In this document: piece after piece, positions 16,247 through 24,617 of the stretch
Position numbering within the stretch: the stretch's first letter is position 1
Layout: the number at the start of each line of letters is the position of its first letter
From: Streptomyces tubercidicus
GTDB lineage: Bacteria > Actinomycetota > Actinomycetes > Streptomycetales > Streptomycetaceae
Reading direction: 5' to 3'
Assembly: GCF_027497495.1 (NCBI RefSeq)
Contig: NZ_CP114205.1
Location: 8,122,001 to 8,186,000, forward strand
Length of the DNA: 64,000 nt
The notes under the pieces: generated by a model
Database searches by the model: none
What the model saw: the letters and a program-made list of their open reading frames with translations, nothing else
Told to the model about the DNA's origin: nothing
Program-made: the position numbers and the translations under genes

Positions 16247-18091
16247 ATGGCTGTCCGTCGTGCCGCTGTCGCCGCCGCGTCTGCGGCTACGCTCAGTCTT
16301 TCCCTGCTGGTCACCTCCTGCAACGTCAACGGCGCCGCGTCCGCCGCGGAACCCAAGGCCCAGCCGCCCGCGAAGAAGGCCGTGGCCACCGGTAGCGGCG
16401 GCGCGGTGTCCAGCGTCAATCCGTACGCCTCCCGGGCCGGGATCGAGGTGCTGCGCAAGGGGGGCAACGCCGTGGACGCGGCGGTGGCAACTGCCGCCGC
16501 GCTGGGCGTAGTCGAGCCGTACTCCGCGGGAGTGGGAGGCGGCGGCTACATGGTCTACTACGACGCCAAGGCCAAGAAGGTGCGCACCATCGACGGCCGG
16601 GAGACCGCGCCGCACCGCATGCGCGCGGACTCCTTCCTCGACCCTTCGACCGGCAAGCCCCTCCCCACCGAGGAAGCCATCAACTCGGGCCTGTCGGTCG
16701 GCATCCCGGGTACACCGGCGACGTGGGACAAGGCGCTCAAGGACTGGGGCACGGTCCCGCTGGCGAAGGCCCTGAGCCCGGCCACCCGGATCGCCCGCGA
16801 CGGCTTCGTGGTCAACGACGAGTTCCGGGCGCAGACGGCCATGAACGAGAAGCGCTTCCGCGACATCAAGTCCACCGCCGACCTGTTCCTGCCCAAGGGC
16901 AAACTTCCGGTGGTCGGCTCGCGCTTCCGCAATCCCGACCTCGCCCGGACCTATCGGCAGCTCGCCCGCGAAGGCGTCGGCGCGCTCTACCGCGGGGACG
17001 TCGGACGCGATGTCGTGCGGACCGTCCAGAAGCCGCCGATGGCTCCCGGCTCCTCGCACAAGGCCCGCCCCGGCCTCATGAAGACGAAGGATCTCGCCGA
17101 CTACAAACCCCTTCGCAGGGACCCGACCCGGACCACGTATCACGGGCTGGACGTCTACTCCATGGCACCGTCCTCGTCCGGCGGCACCACGGTGGGCGAG
17201 GCGCTGAACATCCTGGAGAACTTCCCGCTCTCGAAGTCCGACAAGGCCCAGTCCCTGCACCGCTACCTGGAGGCCAGCCGGATCTCCTTCGCCGATCGCA
17301 ACCGTTGGGTGGGTGACCCGGCGTTCTCGGACGTGCCCACCAAGCCGCTGCTCGCCAAGGAGTTCGCCAAGGAACGCGCCTGTCTGATCCGTTCCGACAA
17401 GGCACTGACCAGCCCGCTGGCCCCCGCAGACCCACGCCACCCCGGCTCGGGCTGCGACCACAAGACCGGCAGCAAGCAGCCGCACGAAGGGCCCTCGACC
17501 ACCCATCTGGTGACCGCGGACCGCTGGGGCAATGTCGTCTCCTACACCCTGACCATCGAGCAGACCGGTGGCTCGGCCATCACCGTGCCCGGACGCGGAT
17601 TCCTGCTCAACAACGAGCTGACCGACTTCGACTTCGCCCCCCTCACCAAGGGGACGCCGGACCCGAACCTGCCCGGCCCCGGCAAGCGCCCGCGCAGCAG
17701 CATGTCGCCGACGATCGTCCTGCGGGACGGCAAGCCGATGATCGCGGTGGGGTCACCGGGCGGTGCCACGATCATCACCACCGTGCTGCAGACCCTGGTC
17801 AACCGCCTGGATCTCGGTATGACGCTCCCCGCGGCGGTCGCCGCGCCGCGTATCTCCCAGCGGAACCAGACCGCGACCGAAGCCGAACCGGCCTTCCTCT
17901 CCTCTCCCGAACGGAAGAAGCTGGAGGGCATGGGCCACCGGTTCGTCCTCGCCCCCAAGGCCTTCACTCCGTCCCCGGAAATCGGGGCGGTGGCCGCCCT
18001 GGAGTTCCTGCCGCACGGCAAGCTCTCGGCGGTGGCCGAACCCAAGCGGCGTGGCGGCGGGTCGGCCATGGTCGTGAAGGAAACCCGCTGA
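16247..18091 (+). CDS. ggt: Gamma-glutamyltransferase precursor, lipoprotein-type
   Basis: Exported N-terminal-nucleophile hydrolase of 614 residues that cleaves or transfers the gamma-glutamyl group of glutathione and related peptides. The N-terminus is a lipoprotein signal (charged MAVRR, hydrophobic core, LLVTSC lipobox with Cys25). GGNAVDAAVATAAALGVVEP and GRETAP are substrate-site blocks. The autoprocessing site is GPSTTHLV: the first Thr (about residue 418) should become the new N-terminus of the small subunit. RPRSSMSPTIVLRDGKP and GSPGGATIITTVLQ follow as in E. coli GGT. In mycothiol-using actinomycetes its role is probably external peptide or glutathione use. Confidence 0.95.
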   Translation: MAVRRAAVAAASAATLSLSLLVTSCNVNGAASAAEPKAQPPAKKAVATGSGGAVSSVNPYASRAGIEVLRKGGNAVDAAVATAAALGVVEPYSAGVGGGGYMVYYDAKAKKVRTIDGRETAPHRMRADSFLDPSTGKPLPTEEAINSGLSVGIPGTPATWDKALKDWGTVPLAKALSPATRIARDGFVVNDEFRAQTAMNEKRFRDIKSTADLFLPKGKLPVVGSRFRNPDLARTYRQLAREGVGALYRGDVGRDVVRTVQKPPMAPGSSHKARPGLMKTKDLADYKPLRRDPTRTTYHGLDVYSMAPSSSGGTTVGEALNILENFPLSKSDKAQSLHRYLEASRISFADRNRWVGDPAFSDVPTKPLLAKEFAKERACLIRSDKALTSPLAPADPRHPGSGCDHKTGSKQPHEGPSTTHLVTADRWGNVVSYTLTIEQTGGSAITVPGRGFLLNNELTDFDFAPLTKGTPDPNLPGPGKRPRSSMSPTIVLRDGKPMIAVGSPGGATIITTVLQTLVNRLDLGMTLPAAVAAPRISQRNQTATEAEPAFLSSPERKKLEGMGHRFVLAPKAFTPSPEIGAVAALEFLPHGKLSAVAEPKRRGGGSAMVVKETR

Positions 18092-18194
18092 AGGAGAACA
18101 TTCCGCTGAAGCCGGGCTGTGAAGGCCGTCTTATGGTGGCCGTCTCTACGGGGCGCGCCGTGACGCCCGCCTCATGACGCCCGCCTGCCCCGTA

Positions 18195-18234
18195 AGCCGT
18201 CCCCCTCTGGGTCACGACCTGGAGGGGGACGGCT
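18195..18234. terminator. Strong hairpin after the ggt gene
   Basis: Perfect 13-base stem (AGCCGTCCCCCTC at 18195-18207 with its complement at 18222-18234) around a 14-base loop, 100 bases past the ggt stop and 90 before the convergent GNAT stop. No U-run follows, as is common for Streptomyces terminators. It can serve both convergent genes. Confidence 0.8.
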
Positions 18235-18324
18235 CGGCTCGTCGTTCGTCAGCGGGGCGGCGCGGCGGCACGGTGGCGCGGAGATGAGGTCTTGAGGCAC
18301 TACCCCAGCTCAGGGCAAACGTTC

Positions 18325-18789
18325 TCAAAGAGCCCTGGTCATGAACGTGCTGTTCGGGTCGGGCCGGTACTCCGCGAAGGGGTCGCAGTACTGGAACCCG
18401 AACTTCTCGTACAGCCTTCGGGCAGGCAGGAAGAAGTCGGCGGCACCGGTTTCCAGGCTCAGCCGTGTGAAGCCCATACGTTGAGCCTCGGCGACGATGT
18501 GCTCCAGGAGCCGGGAGGCGACTCCGCTCCGCTGCCGCGTCGGCCTCGTACGCATCGACTTCAGCTCCGCGTGATCCCCGTCCAGTCTCTTGATCGCGCC
18601 GCAGCCCACCAGACTCCCACCGTCCGAGGCCGACCAGAACGTGATGTCGGGCTTCCGAAGGCTGTCGAGGTCCAGGGCGTGCTTGCTCTCCAAGGGGGTG
18701 AGGGACCGCATCTGCTGGACGTGTTCATCGAGAAACCTGGCGATCTCCGGCCCGGACAGGTCGTCCACCACGATCTTCAACGTGCTCAC
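18325..18789 (-). CDS. GNAT-family N-acetyltransferase
   Basis: Acetyl-CoA-dependent acyltransferase of 154 residues. GTG 18789 follows GGAAGAAAG. The core is complete: VGCGAIKRLDGDHAELKSMRTRPTRQRSGVASRLLEHIVAEA holds the V-motif and the acetyl-CoA P-loop (RQRSGVASRLL, a variant of Q/RxxGxG/A), followed by LSLETG and ARRLYEKFGFQYCDPFAEY, as in the YjaB/PaiA-like small acetyltransferases. The substrate is unknown. It stands alone. Confidence 0.9.
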   Translation of the reverse strand: MSTLKIVVDDLSGPEIARFLDEHVQQMRSLTPLESKHALDLDSLRKPDITFWSASDGGSLVGCGAIKRLDGDHAELKSMRTRPTRQRSGVASRLLEHIVAEAQRMGFTRLSLETGAADFFLPARRLYEKFGFQYCDPFAEYRPDPNSTFMTRAL

Positions 18790-19060
18790 CTTTCTTCCAC
18801 TCTCTCGTTCGGTCTTCGTCGGACTGCCGCAAGCGGTCAGTGCTGTTCGCCATCGCCAGGCGGCCGCAGCTGAGTTGGCGGACCATTCTCGGTGTGTCGC
18901 CTTGCCAGCCCCCCCCGGCTTGAGGACTGGCGGCTCCCTCTGGCGTCACAGGTGGGAACCAGGGGCTGATTACTTAGCCCACCTGGCCTCACAGGGGTGG
19001 CGGACACGGCGTTGACGCCACTCACTCGTGCTTCCATCTCGCCATGGAGGTGCTCACGTG

Positions 19061-20059
19061 ATGGCCACAGACTCACAGCAAGAGAGCTATCCGCATACGG
19101 GTGCGCCGCGGCGACGGGTACTGGCCGCAGCTGCCCTGACTCCGATGCTGGCCGGTGCCGCAGCCCCCGCTCGTGCGCTGTCCACCAGGACGGGCGAGGG
19201 GAAGAGCCACAGGGCGGTCGAGCCGGTTCGCACTGCCGTGTCGGACTGGGAGGAGGTGGCCCGCGTACTCGGGCGAACAGGCGATATGAAGCGGAACCTG
19301 ATGTACCACACCGCGCTCCCACGCCACGACCTCCGAGTGCGCTCGCACCGCGTCGCCGTCAAACCGGCGCTGGCTCTCGGCTCGCATGTGTCCTTCGTCC
19401 GGTACGCCGACAAGAGCACGCTGGTGATGGGTGACGTGGTGGTCACCGAGACGGAAATGCAGCCCTTCATCGACGCCCTGCACAAGCACAAGATCGGGCT
19501 GACCGCGATCCACAAGCATCTGCTGTCCCAGACTCCCAACATCTGGTGGATCCACGTCCATGGACATGGCCACGACCCGGTGTCCCTGGCCCGCGGCCTG
19601 CGCGCGGCATTCGACCGCACCGGCACCCCGCCCCCGCGGCCGCCGTCCCGGCAGCAGGCCCTCGATCTGGACACCGCCGGCATCGACGCCGCGCTGGGAG
19701 TCAAGGGCTCCATCGACGACGGCATCTACAAGTCCGTCTTCGTCCGCCGCGAGACCATCATCGACGGACATCTGGTACTGCCCGCGGGCCTGGGATCGAC
19801 CAGCGCGCTCAACTTCCAGCCGCTGGGCGAGGGGCGGGCCGCGGTCAGCGGTGACTGCGCCATGATCGCCAGCGAAGTTCAAGACGTCTTGGCGGCGCTG
19901 CGGTGTGCCGGGGCCAATCTCGTCGAACTGCACAATCACGGTTTGACGGACGAACCCCGCTTGTTCTTCGTGCACTTCTGGGCCGTAGGCGACGGCGCCA
20001 GACTCGCCCGAGCGCTGCGCCCCGCGGTGAAGGCCACCAACGTCGTACCGGTCGGCTGA
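19061..20059 (+). CDS. Exported DUF1259 (LppY/LpqO-type) protein
   Basis: Protein of 332 residues with two DUF1259 repeats, one near residues 60-180 and one near 200-325. ATG 19061 (or GTG 19058) has GGAGG upstream. The N-terminus PRRRVLAAAALTPMLAGAAAPARA is an export signal with an Arg cluster that could use Tat. Repeat one contains GDVVVTETEMQPFIDALHKHKIGLTAIHKHLL and WWIHVHGHGHDP; repeat two contains GDCAMIASEVQDVLAALRCAGANLVELHNH and FFVHFWAVGD. The His-rich loops suggest metal binding. Related mycobacterial proteins are lipoproteins of unknown function. Confidence 0.85.
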   Translation: MATDSQQESYPHTGAPRRRVLAAAALTPMLAGAAAPARALSTRTGEGKSHRAVEPVRTAVSDWEEVARVLGRTGDMKRNLMYHTALPRHDLRVRSHRVAVKPALALGSHVSFVRYADKSTLVMGDVVVTETEMQPFIDALHKHKIGLTAIHKHLLSQTPNIWWIHVHGHGHDPVSLARGLRAAFDRTGTPPPRPPSRQQALDLDTAGIDAALGVKGSIDDGIYKSVFVRRETIIDGHLVLPAGLGSTSALNFQPLGEGRAAVSGDCAMIASEVQDVLAALRCAGANLVELHNHGLTDEPRLFFVHFWAVGDGARLARALRPAVKATNVVPVG

Positions 20060-20126
20060 CCCACGCCTGGTGCCGCACCAGCCACTCCACCGTGGGGTTC
20101 TTGGCCGCCGCCCTCCACTCATCCAT
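20060..20126 (-). pseudogene. Possible N-terminal stub of a lost gene
   Basis: On the minus strand an ATG at 20126 starts a protein-like beginning (MDEWRAAAKNPTVEWLVRHQ), preceded by AAAGAGAG, but after about 25 residues it runs into the 3' end of the DUF1259 gene and loses all coding character. This looks like the start of a gene whose body was deleted. The remaining bases to 20311 show nothing recognisable. Confidence 0.25.
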
Positions 20127-20311
20127 GCTCACGTCACTCTCTTTGACCGTTCTGCTGCGTCCATACCGACAGTGAACCCCAAGGCACTGACAGTCGGGCC
20201 CGCCAGGCCCCTCCTCACCGTCCCCTCCTGTATGCCACCTCTCCGACGACTCGACTACCGGACGGCGCGGGCAGGTTGAGCCTGCTGGCCACCACAGTGG
20301 GCGGCGTGCCG

Positions 20312-21247
20312 TCAGCTGCCTGGCTGTATCGGCAGTTGATGGGAAACGGTGGCCAGCCTGCTGATTTCGGTGACGACGCGGTGCCACGCGCAGTCGGGGA
20401 TTTCGTGGCCGACTTGGGGCAGGAGGACCAGCCGCGAGTCGCGGATCCGGGAGGCGATCGCCCGGCCGGCGCTGGGCTTGATGAGGGGGTCGTCCTCCCC
20501 GTGGAGGACGAGCGTGGGCCGGGCGATGGCGCTGATCGGCGGTCCGTGCCATTGGGCGCCGATCTGGCGGCTCTGTGCCTGCTGGTCGTGCATACCGCGG
20601 TCGGCGTTGCGCTCGGCGGCCTCACGGGCGGCCGGCTCGTCGAAGGAACGGTGGGGCGAGGCGAGGAGACGGGAGACGGCGATGCCGGCCGCGACGTCTC
20701 CCTCGGGGGTGTCGGGAAACCTCAGGCGGGCGAACTTCGCCAGGGTCCTCATCCGTATGTAACGCATGGTCCGCAGCCCCGAGGTGTCACCGGGGACGGC
20801 GGCCATGGAGGTGAGGGTGCGGACGCGGTCCGGGTGCCGCAGGGCCACGCGTTGTGCGACGGCCCCACCGAGGGAGACGCCCAGCAGGTGCGCCGAACGC
20901 CATCCCAGCGCGCTCATGACGGCGACGGCGTCATCTGCCATGTCCTCGGCTGTGTATGCCGTCTCGCGCTTGCCGAAGAGTGCGGAGATGGGGCTGCGGG
21001 CGGGGGCGGGCGGCAGATGGGTCGACTCCCCGCCGTCGCGCTGGTCGTATCGGGCTACCGCGAAGCCCTGCGCGGCCAGCATCCGGCACAGCCCGTCCGG
21101 AACCCACAAGCGGTTGACGCCCAGCCCCGTGGCCAGCAGAAGCGGCTCACCGCCGGTCCCTTCCGTCAGCGAGTCGAAGGCCAGCCGCACCGCGCCGTTC
21201 TCAGCCCAGCGGACCGGGCTCCACAGGGGATTCGAGGCTGGATACAT
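20312..21247 (-). CDS. Alpha/beta-hydrolase controlled by the divergent TetR regulator
   Basis: Soluble alpha/beta-fold hydrolase of 311 residues. ATG 21247 follows GGAGGTGG. ATGLGVNRLWV forms the oxyanion region, RYDQRDGGESTH matches the beta4 block (RYDxRGxGxS family) and the nucleophile elbow is GVSLGG; LHGEDDPLIKPSAGR gives the acid and LPQVGHEIPD the catalytic His. It resembles AclR/RdmC or TesB-like esterases and epoxide/lactone hydrolases. A TetR gene is divergent 95 bases away with a perfect inverted repeat between them, so expression is likely inducible by a small ligand. Confidence 0.9.
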   Translation of the reverse strand: MYPASNPLWSPVRWAENGAVRLAFDSLTEGTGGEPLLLATGLGVNRLWVPDGLCRMLAAQGFAVARYDQRDGGESTHLPPAPARSPISALFGKRETAYTAEDMADDAVAVMSALGWRSAHLLGVSLGGAVAQRVALRHPDRVRTLTSMAAVPGDTSGLRTMRYIRMRTLAKFARLRFPDTPEGDVAAGIAVSRLLASPHRSFDEPAAREAAERNADRGMHDQQAQSRQIGAQWHGPPISAIARPTLVLHGEDDPLIKPSAGRAIASRIRDSRLVLLPQVGHEIPDCAWHRVVTEISRLATVSHQLPIQPGS

Positions 21248-21274
21248 GACCACCTCCGCATAGGAATGGCGAAT

Positions 21275-21297
21275 AACTGCGACCGTCGTTCGCAGTT
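21275..21297. promoter_or_regulatory. Inverted-repeat operator of the TetR/hydrolase pair
   Basis: Perfect 8-base arms AACTGCGA (21275-21282) and TCGCAGTT (21290-21297) with a 7-base spacer, between the divergent hydrolase and TetR genes. Arm length, total length (23 bases) and place are those of a TetR operator, here able to control both promoters. Binding by the neighbouring regulator is inferred. Confidence 0.75.
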
Positions 21298-21342
21298 TAG
21301 AGTAGGGGAGGCGCCAGGGGAACGGAGGAGGCAGGTGGAGGA

Positions 21343-22110
21343 ATGGCCGGACGAGGGGGTGGGCGGGTGACTCAGGAGCCCGTGACGGTCTGGGCGCGGG
21401 CCGAAGAACGCGGCGCCCGCGGCCCCACGCCTGAGCACAGCCACGCAGAGCTGGCCACTGTCGCCATCGAGCTGGGGGACCGCGGCGGCCTGTCGGCGGT
21501 GTCCATGCGCCAGGTGGCCGCGGGCCTGGGCACCGGCCAGGCATCCCTCTACCGCTATGTCTCCGGCCGCGAGGACCTGCTCGACCTGATGACGGACGCG
21601 GTGACGGGGGAGATCGACCTCGACGTCCCGCTCCACGGCGATCCCATCGCGGACCTGGTCGCCCTGGCCGTACGGGCCAAGGCCGTCCATCTGCGCCACC
21701 CCTGGCTGTCCGATATCCCACCGGAACCGCTGCGGCTGGGGCCGCGAAGCGTGGACTACCTGGAATACGCGCTGCGGGCGATGGCCCCCGTCCGACTGCC
21801 GGGCCGGACCAAGATGGAGATCATCGCTCTGATGAGCGCCTTGGTCGCGCAATTCGCCCGAGCCGAAATCCAGGGCGGCCGCGCGACCACCGACCGCCAG
21901 GCGGCGCAGGCCACCTACCTGAGTAGGACGGCCTCCCACGGAGATCATCCACATCTCGCGGCCGCCATGGCCGACCACGCCGAAGCGGAGCCCACAGCGG
22001 CTCCCCAGACACTGTTCGAGCCGATGATGCACCGAGTGCTCACCGGGCTCATCGCCGACGACATCACCGCAGCCGATGCCGAGCCGCCCCTCGGGCCGGC
22101 ACCGCGCTGA
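21343..22110 (+). CDS. TetR/AcrR-family transcriptional regulator
   Basis: Ligand-responsive repressor of 255 residues. The helix-turn-helix lies near residues 45-85 (LGDRGGLSAVSMRQVAAGLGTGQASLYRYVSGREDLLDLM), and the C-terminal domain is of the TetR_C (VirT/TetR class) type with HLRHPWLSDIPPEPLRLGPRSVDYLEYALRAM. ATG 21343 is used; GTG 21367, which removes eight Gly/Arg-rich residues, is equally plausible. It probably represses itself and the divergent hydrolase through the AACTGCGA repeat. Confidence 0.92.
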   Translation: MAGRGGGRVTQEPVTVWARAEERGARGPTPEHSHAELATVAIELGDRGGLSAVSMRQVAAGLGTGQASLYRYVSGREDLLDLMTDAVTGEIDLDVPLHGDPIADLVALAVRAKAVHLRHPWLSDIPPEPLRLGPRSVDYLEYALRAMAPVRLPGRTKMEIIALMSALVAQFARAEIQGGRATTDRQAAQATYLSRTASHGDHPHLAAAMADHAEAEPTAAPQTLFEPMMHRVLTGLIADDITAADAEPPLGPAPR

Positions 22111-22308
22111 GCAGGAGCCCCACGGGCGAGGCGACGCCGGGCCGGCACCGAGCTGTTTCTCGAAGCTGCCCGCTGCCTCGCCGCTCCCTGCCTCTGCTCC
22201 CCGCTCCGGCCCCGATAACTACCCGCGATATCGGCTGTTTGGCTGCGGCGGAGGTGTCGCCGCGGACACTTCCGTCCTCAGAGGCCCGCCGAGAGGCATC
22301 ATGGTCTG

Positions 22309-23448
22309 ATGAGGGTGTTGCCGGTGTGGTCACGGGTGCGCCGTTGGGTTCCCGCCGTGGTGATCGCGCTTGCGGCGTTGGTGGATCTGCTGACGCCCAG
22401 CTCGGTGTCGTCCGCTCCGCTGTTGGCTGTGGCGCCGGTGACGGCAGTTTCGCTGCTCAGCCAGGTGGGGGTCGTCGGCATCGGCCTGACCGCGATGCTG
22501 GTGCAGGCGGGTCTGGCATTCCTCGACGGTTCGTACCACTGGCAGGGCGACGCGGCCGTGCAGATCACGCTGGCGTCCGTCACCATCCTGGCCGTCGGCC
22601 TGAACCGGTCCCTGCGCATGCAGCACGCGAGCGCCAGCCGCGCACGCTACGCCGCGGAGGTGGCCCAGCGGGCCGTGCTGCCCAGTCCTCCCAGCCGCCT
22701 GGGGGACCTGCAGATCGCCGCCCGCTATGTGCCGGCCGAGGATATGGCGCTGATCGGCGGCGATCTCTACGTGATGCAGGAGACGCCGTTCGGGGTGCGT
22801 GCCATGGTCGGCGATGTGAGGGGGAAGGGCCTGTCCGCTGTTACGGCCGTCAGCGTCGACATCGGGGTCTTCCGCTACGCCGCCGATCATGAACCTGACC
22901 TGCCGGCCCTGGTGAGGTGCATGGAAGAGGCCCTGTTGCGTGAGAGTCAGCGCCGGGAGGGCCTGGACGCGACGGAGGGCTTCACCACTGCCCTGATCGT
23001 GCAGTTCGCCGACGATCTGAGCCAGGTCCATATCGTCAACCGTGGCCATCCCGCCCCGGTGCTGTTGCATGCGGATGGTCGGGCGCGCGTACTGGAGCCG
23101 GAGGAAGAGGCGCCGCCCCTGGGCATCTCCGGCCTGGACGCCTGGGCGTCACCGGTGGCAACCCACCACTTCCCACCAGGGGCGATGCTGCTGTGCTTCA
23201 CGGACGGTGTCACCGAGGCGCGCGATCCCGCCGGTGTCTTCTATGACCCCGCGGTACGGGTCCCGCGCATGGTGCAGTCCTACCTTCGCCAGACGAGCCA
23301 TTTCCCCGATCCTTCGACCCTCCTCGATCTCCTGGCCCGCGACGTCAGCCGCCACAGCGGTGGCGCACCCCAGGACGATCAGGCCCTCCTCGCACTGCAC
23401 CGGCCCCTGCCCATGCAGGATCTCCTTGCTCGGCCGAGCCCACAGTAG
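22309..23448 (+). CDS. Membrane-anchored SpoIIE/PP2C-type serine phosphatase
   Basis: Protein phosphatase of 379 residues. The first ~110 residues hold three or four hydrophobic spans (VVIALAALVDLL, VAPVTAVSLLSQVGVVGIGL, ITLASVTILAVGL); a short linker leads to a complete SpoIIE/RsbU catalytic domain at about 135-365. Metal-binding blocks are AEDMALIGGDLYVMQE, GDVRGKGLSAVTAV, VNRGHPAPVLL, FTDGVTEARDPAGVFYD and APQDDQALLAL. Such enzymes act in partner-switching systems on anti-sigma antagonists. No antagonist or kinase is adjacent, so its partner is elsewhere. Confidence 0.93.
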   Translation: MRVLPVWSRVRRWVPAVVIALAALVDLLTPSSVSSAPLLAVAPVTAVSLLSQVGVVGIGLTAMLVQAGLAFLDGSYHWQGDAAVQITLASVTILAVGLNRSLRMQHASASRARYAAEVAQRAVLPSPPSRLGDLQIAARYVPAEDMALIGGDLYVMQETPFGVRAMVGDVRGKGLSAVTAVSVDIGVFRYAADHEPDLPALVRCMEEALLRESQRREGLDATEGFTTALIVQFADDLSQVHIVNRGHPAPVLLHADGRARVLEPEEEAPPLGISGLDAWASPVATHHFPPGAMLLCFTDGVTEARDPAGVFYDPAVRVPRMVQSYLRQTSHFPDPSTLLDLLARDVSRHSGGAPQDDQALLALHRPLPMQDLLARPSPQ

Positions 23449-23500
23449 ACAGGGGCGGCGGGGCACCCTGCCTCATCCGACGGGTACGAGGGACAAAACG

Positions 23501-23534
23501 AAGGGCCCCTGCCTCAGTCGAGACAGGGGCCCTT
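23501..23534. terminator. Strong intrinsic terminator of the tRNA-like gene
   Basis: Perfect 11-base arms AAGGGCCCCTG (23501-23511) and CAGGGGCCCTT (23524-23534), extended by further pairs in the loop. Read on the minus strand it lies 4 bases after the encoded CCA of the tRNA-like gene and is followed by CGTTTTG, so it has a U-run only in that direction. It may also stop the plus-strand phosphatase transcript. Confidence 0.85.
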
Positions 23535-23538
23535 CATG

Positions 23539-23610
23539 TGGAGCGCCCGGCAGGCCTTGCACCTGCATTTCCCACCGGCTGGTGGGCGTCTTTCCTTGGA
23601 CCACAGACGC
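23539..23610 (-). tRNA. tRNA-like RNA gene with non-canonical anticodon loop
   Basis: A full 72-base cloverleaf can be drawn on the minus strand. The 7-base acceptor stem GCGTCTG/CGGGCGC has two G-U pairs; then TG, a 3-base D stem GTC/GAC with loop CAAGGAAA (containing GG), one base, an anticodon stem CCCAC/GTGGG, variable AAAT, a T stem GCAGG/CCTGC with loop TGCAAGG, discriminator T and an encoded CCA. Two oddities: the anticodon loop has only 6 bases (CAGCCG, lacking U33), and the T loop has G in place of U55. The terminator follows 4 bases on, and a TATGAT-like -10 box lies 35 bases upstream. It is either a pseudo-tRNA or a dedicated tRNA-like RNA; no amino acid can be assigned. Confidence 0.6.
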
Positions 23611-23841
23611 GTGACTCCGTGCGATCCGCCGGAGTTACGTCATGATCATACAGACTCGCGGGACCGGACCGCCACACACGCCAAGGCCACCCCCGATCAT
23701 GCCTTGCGCGTTCCTCGGCCCGCTCGCTGACGGCGGAAGTCCACCCGAGCGTGTCCGATTTCGCAATGCGCCGATTGTCGGCTGTCCGGTCCGGGCATCC
23801 TCGCCGTGGCATATGCCGCTACGGTGCGCGAAGGAGACGTC

Positions 23842-24420
23842 ATGGAGTGGCAGAGCGAGGAGTTCGGGGCTTCCCACGAAGGCATGGCGGGGGCAGTTCT
23901 CGCCGACGGCAGCGAGCCCAGACCGGTGTATCTGGACGCCGGGAGCGGCAGCTATATGCACGAGACCACTCAGTGGTGGGCCTACAACGGCAAGCTGAGC
24001 CGGCCGCGGGCGGACTACATGCGGGGTGCGTGCTCATGCGGCTGGCGCGGCGCGCGCCACTACCCGATCGACTGGGATCAGTTGACCGTGCGCCGCATCT
24101 ACGAGGTCGACACCCCAGGCCCGTACGAGGACTGGCAGGCGCATATCGACGAGGTCGAGTTACGTACGGTGCCGCTGCCCGTCGAACTGGCGGACCTGCT
24201 GGAGCGGTTGGACGACCAGCTGACCGTTCTTGCCGACCAGGGTCCGCTCGCCGCACTGAAGGCGGTGGCGGCACTGGAGCGCACCACCGGCCGCATCGGC
24301 CGCGAGGCCGCCTGCGCGGCTGAGGCGGATGAAACCTCGTGGGAGGCGATCGGACAGGCGCTCGGCCTGACCGCGAAGGACGCCCGTTCACGCCTCACCC
24401 GTTACTACCTGAGGCGCTGA
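23842..24420 (+). CDS. Hypothetical protein with CSCGWRG knuckle and C-terminal helix-turn-helix-like region
   Basis: Conserved-looking actinobacterial protein of 192 residues without a name known to me. ATG 23842 has AAGGAG well placed. Near residue 60 it carries YMRGACSCGWRGARHY, a Cys-x-Cys-Gly-Trp block followed by His that resembles a small metal-binding knuckle. The C-terminal ~40 residues (DETSWEAIGQALGLTAKDARSRL) look like the helix-turn-helix of proteins that read 'SWEEIGxALGxSxQAA'. The middle is helical (LPVELADLLERLDDQLTVLADQG). A DNA-binding role is inferred only. It is transcribed away from the tRNA-like gene. Confidence 0.7.
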   Translation: MEWQSEEFGASHEGMAGAVLADGSEPRPVYLDAGSGSYMHETTQWWAYNGKLSRPRADYMRGACSCGWRGARHYPIDWDQLTVRRIYEVDTPGPYEDWQAHIDEVELRTVPLPVELADLLERLDDQLTVLADQGPLAALKAVAALERTTGRIGREAACAAEADETSWEAIGQALGLTAKDARSRLTRYYLRR

Positions 24421-24617
24421 GCTGCCAGGCCGCGGCGGCGCGAAGGCATCCGTGCCCGTACCTGTCCCGTACGCGTACCTGTATCCGTCCCGCCGCGGCC
24501 ACACCCGTACGACCGACCGGGCTCGCCCCGCCACCCAGTACTGGGCAGCGCCGGCCCGGATGACCCAAAAGCAAGATCACCACCCGCACCCCGCCCGCGG
24601 GTCTCTATCCTGACGAC

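Noticed and set aside
23572-23586. CCCACC/GGTGGG inside the tRNA-like element as an independent hairpin or operator
   Set aside because: It fits better as the anticodon arm of the full cloverleaf, which explains four stems and the CCA at once.
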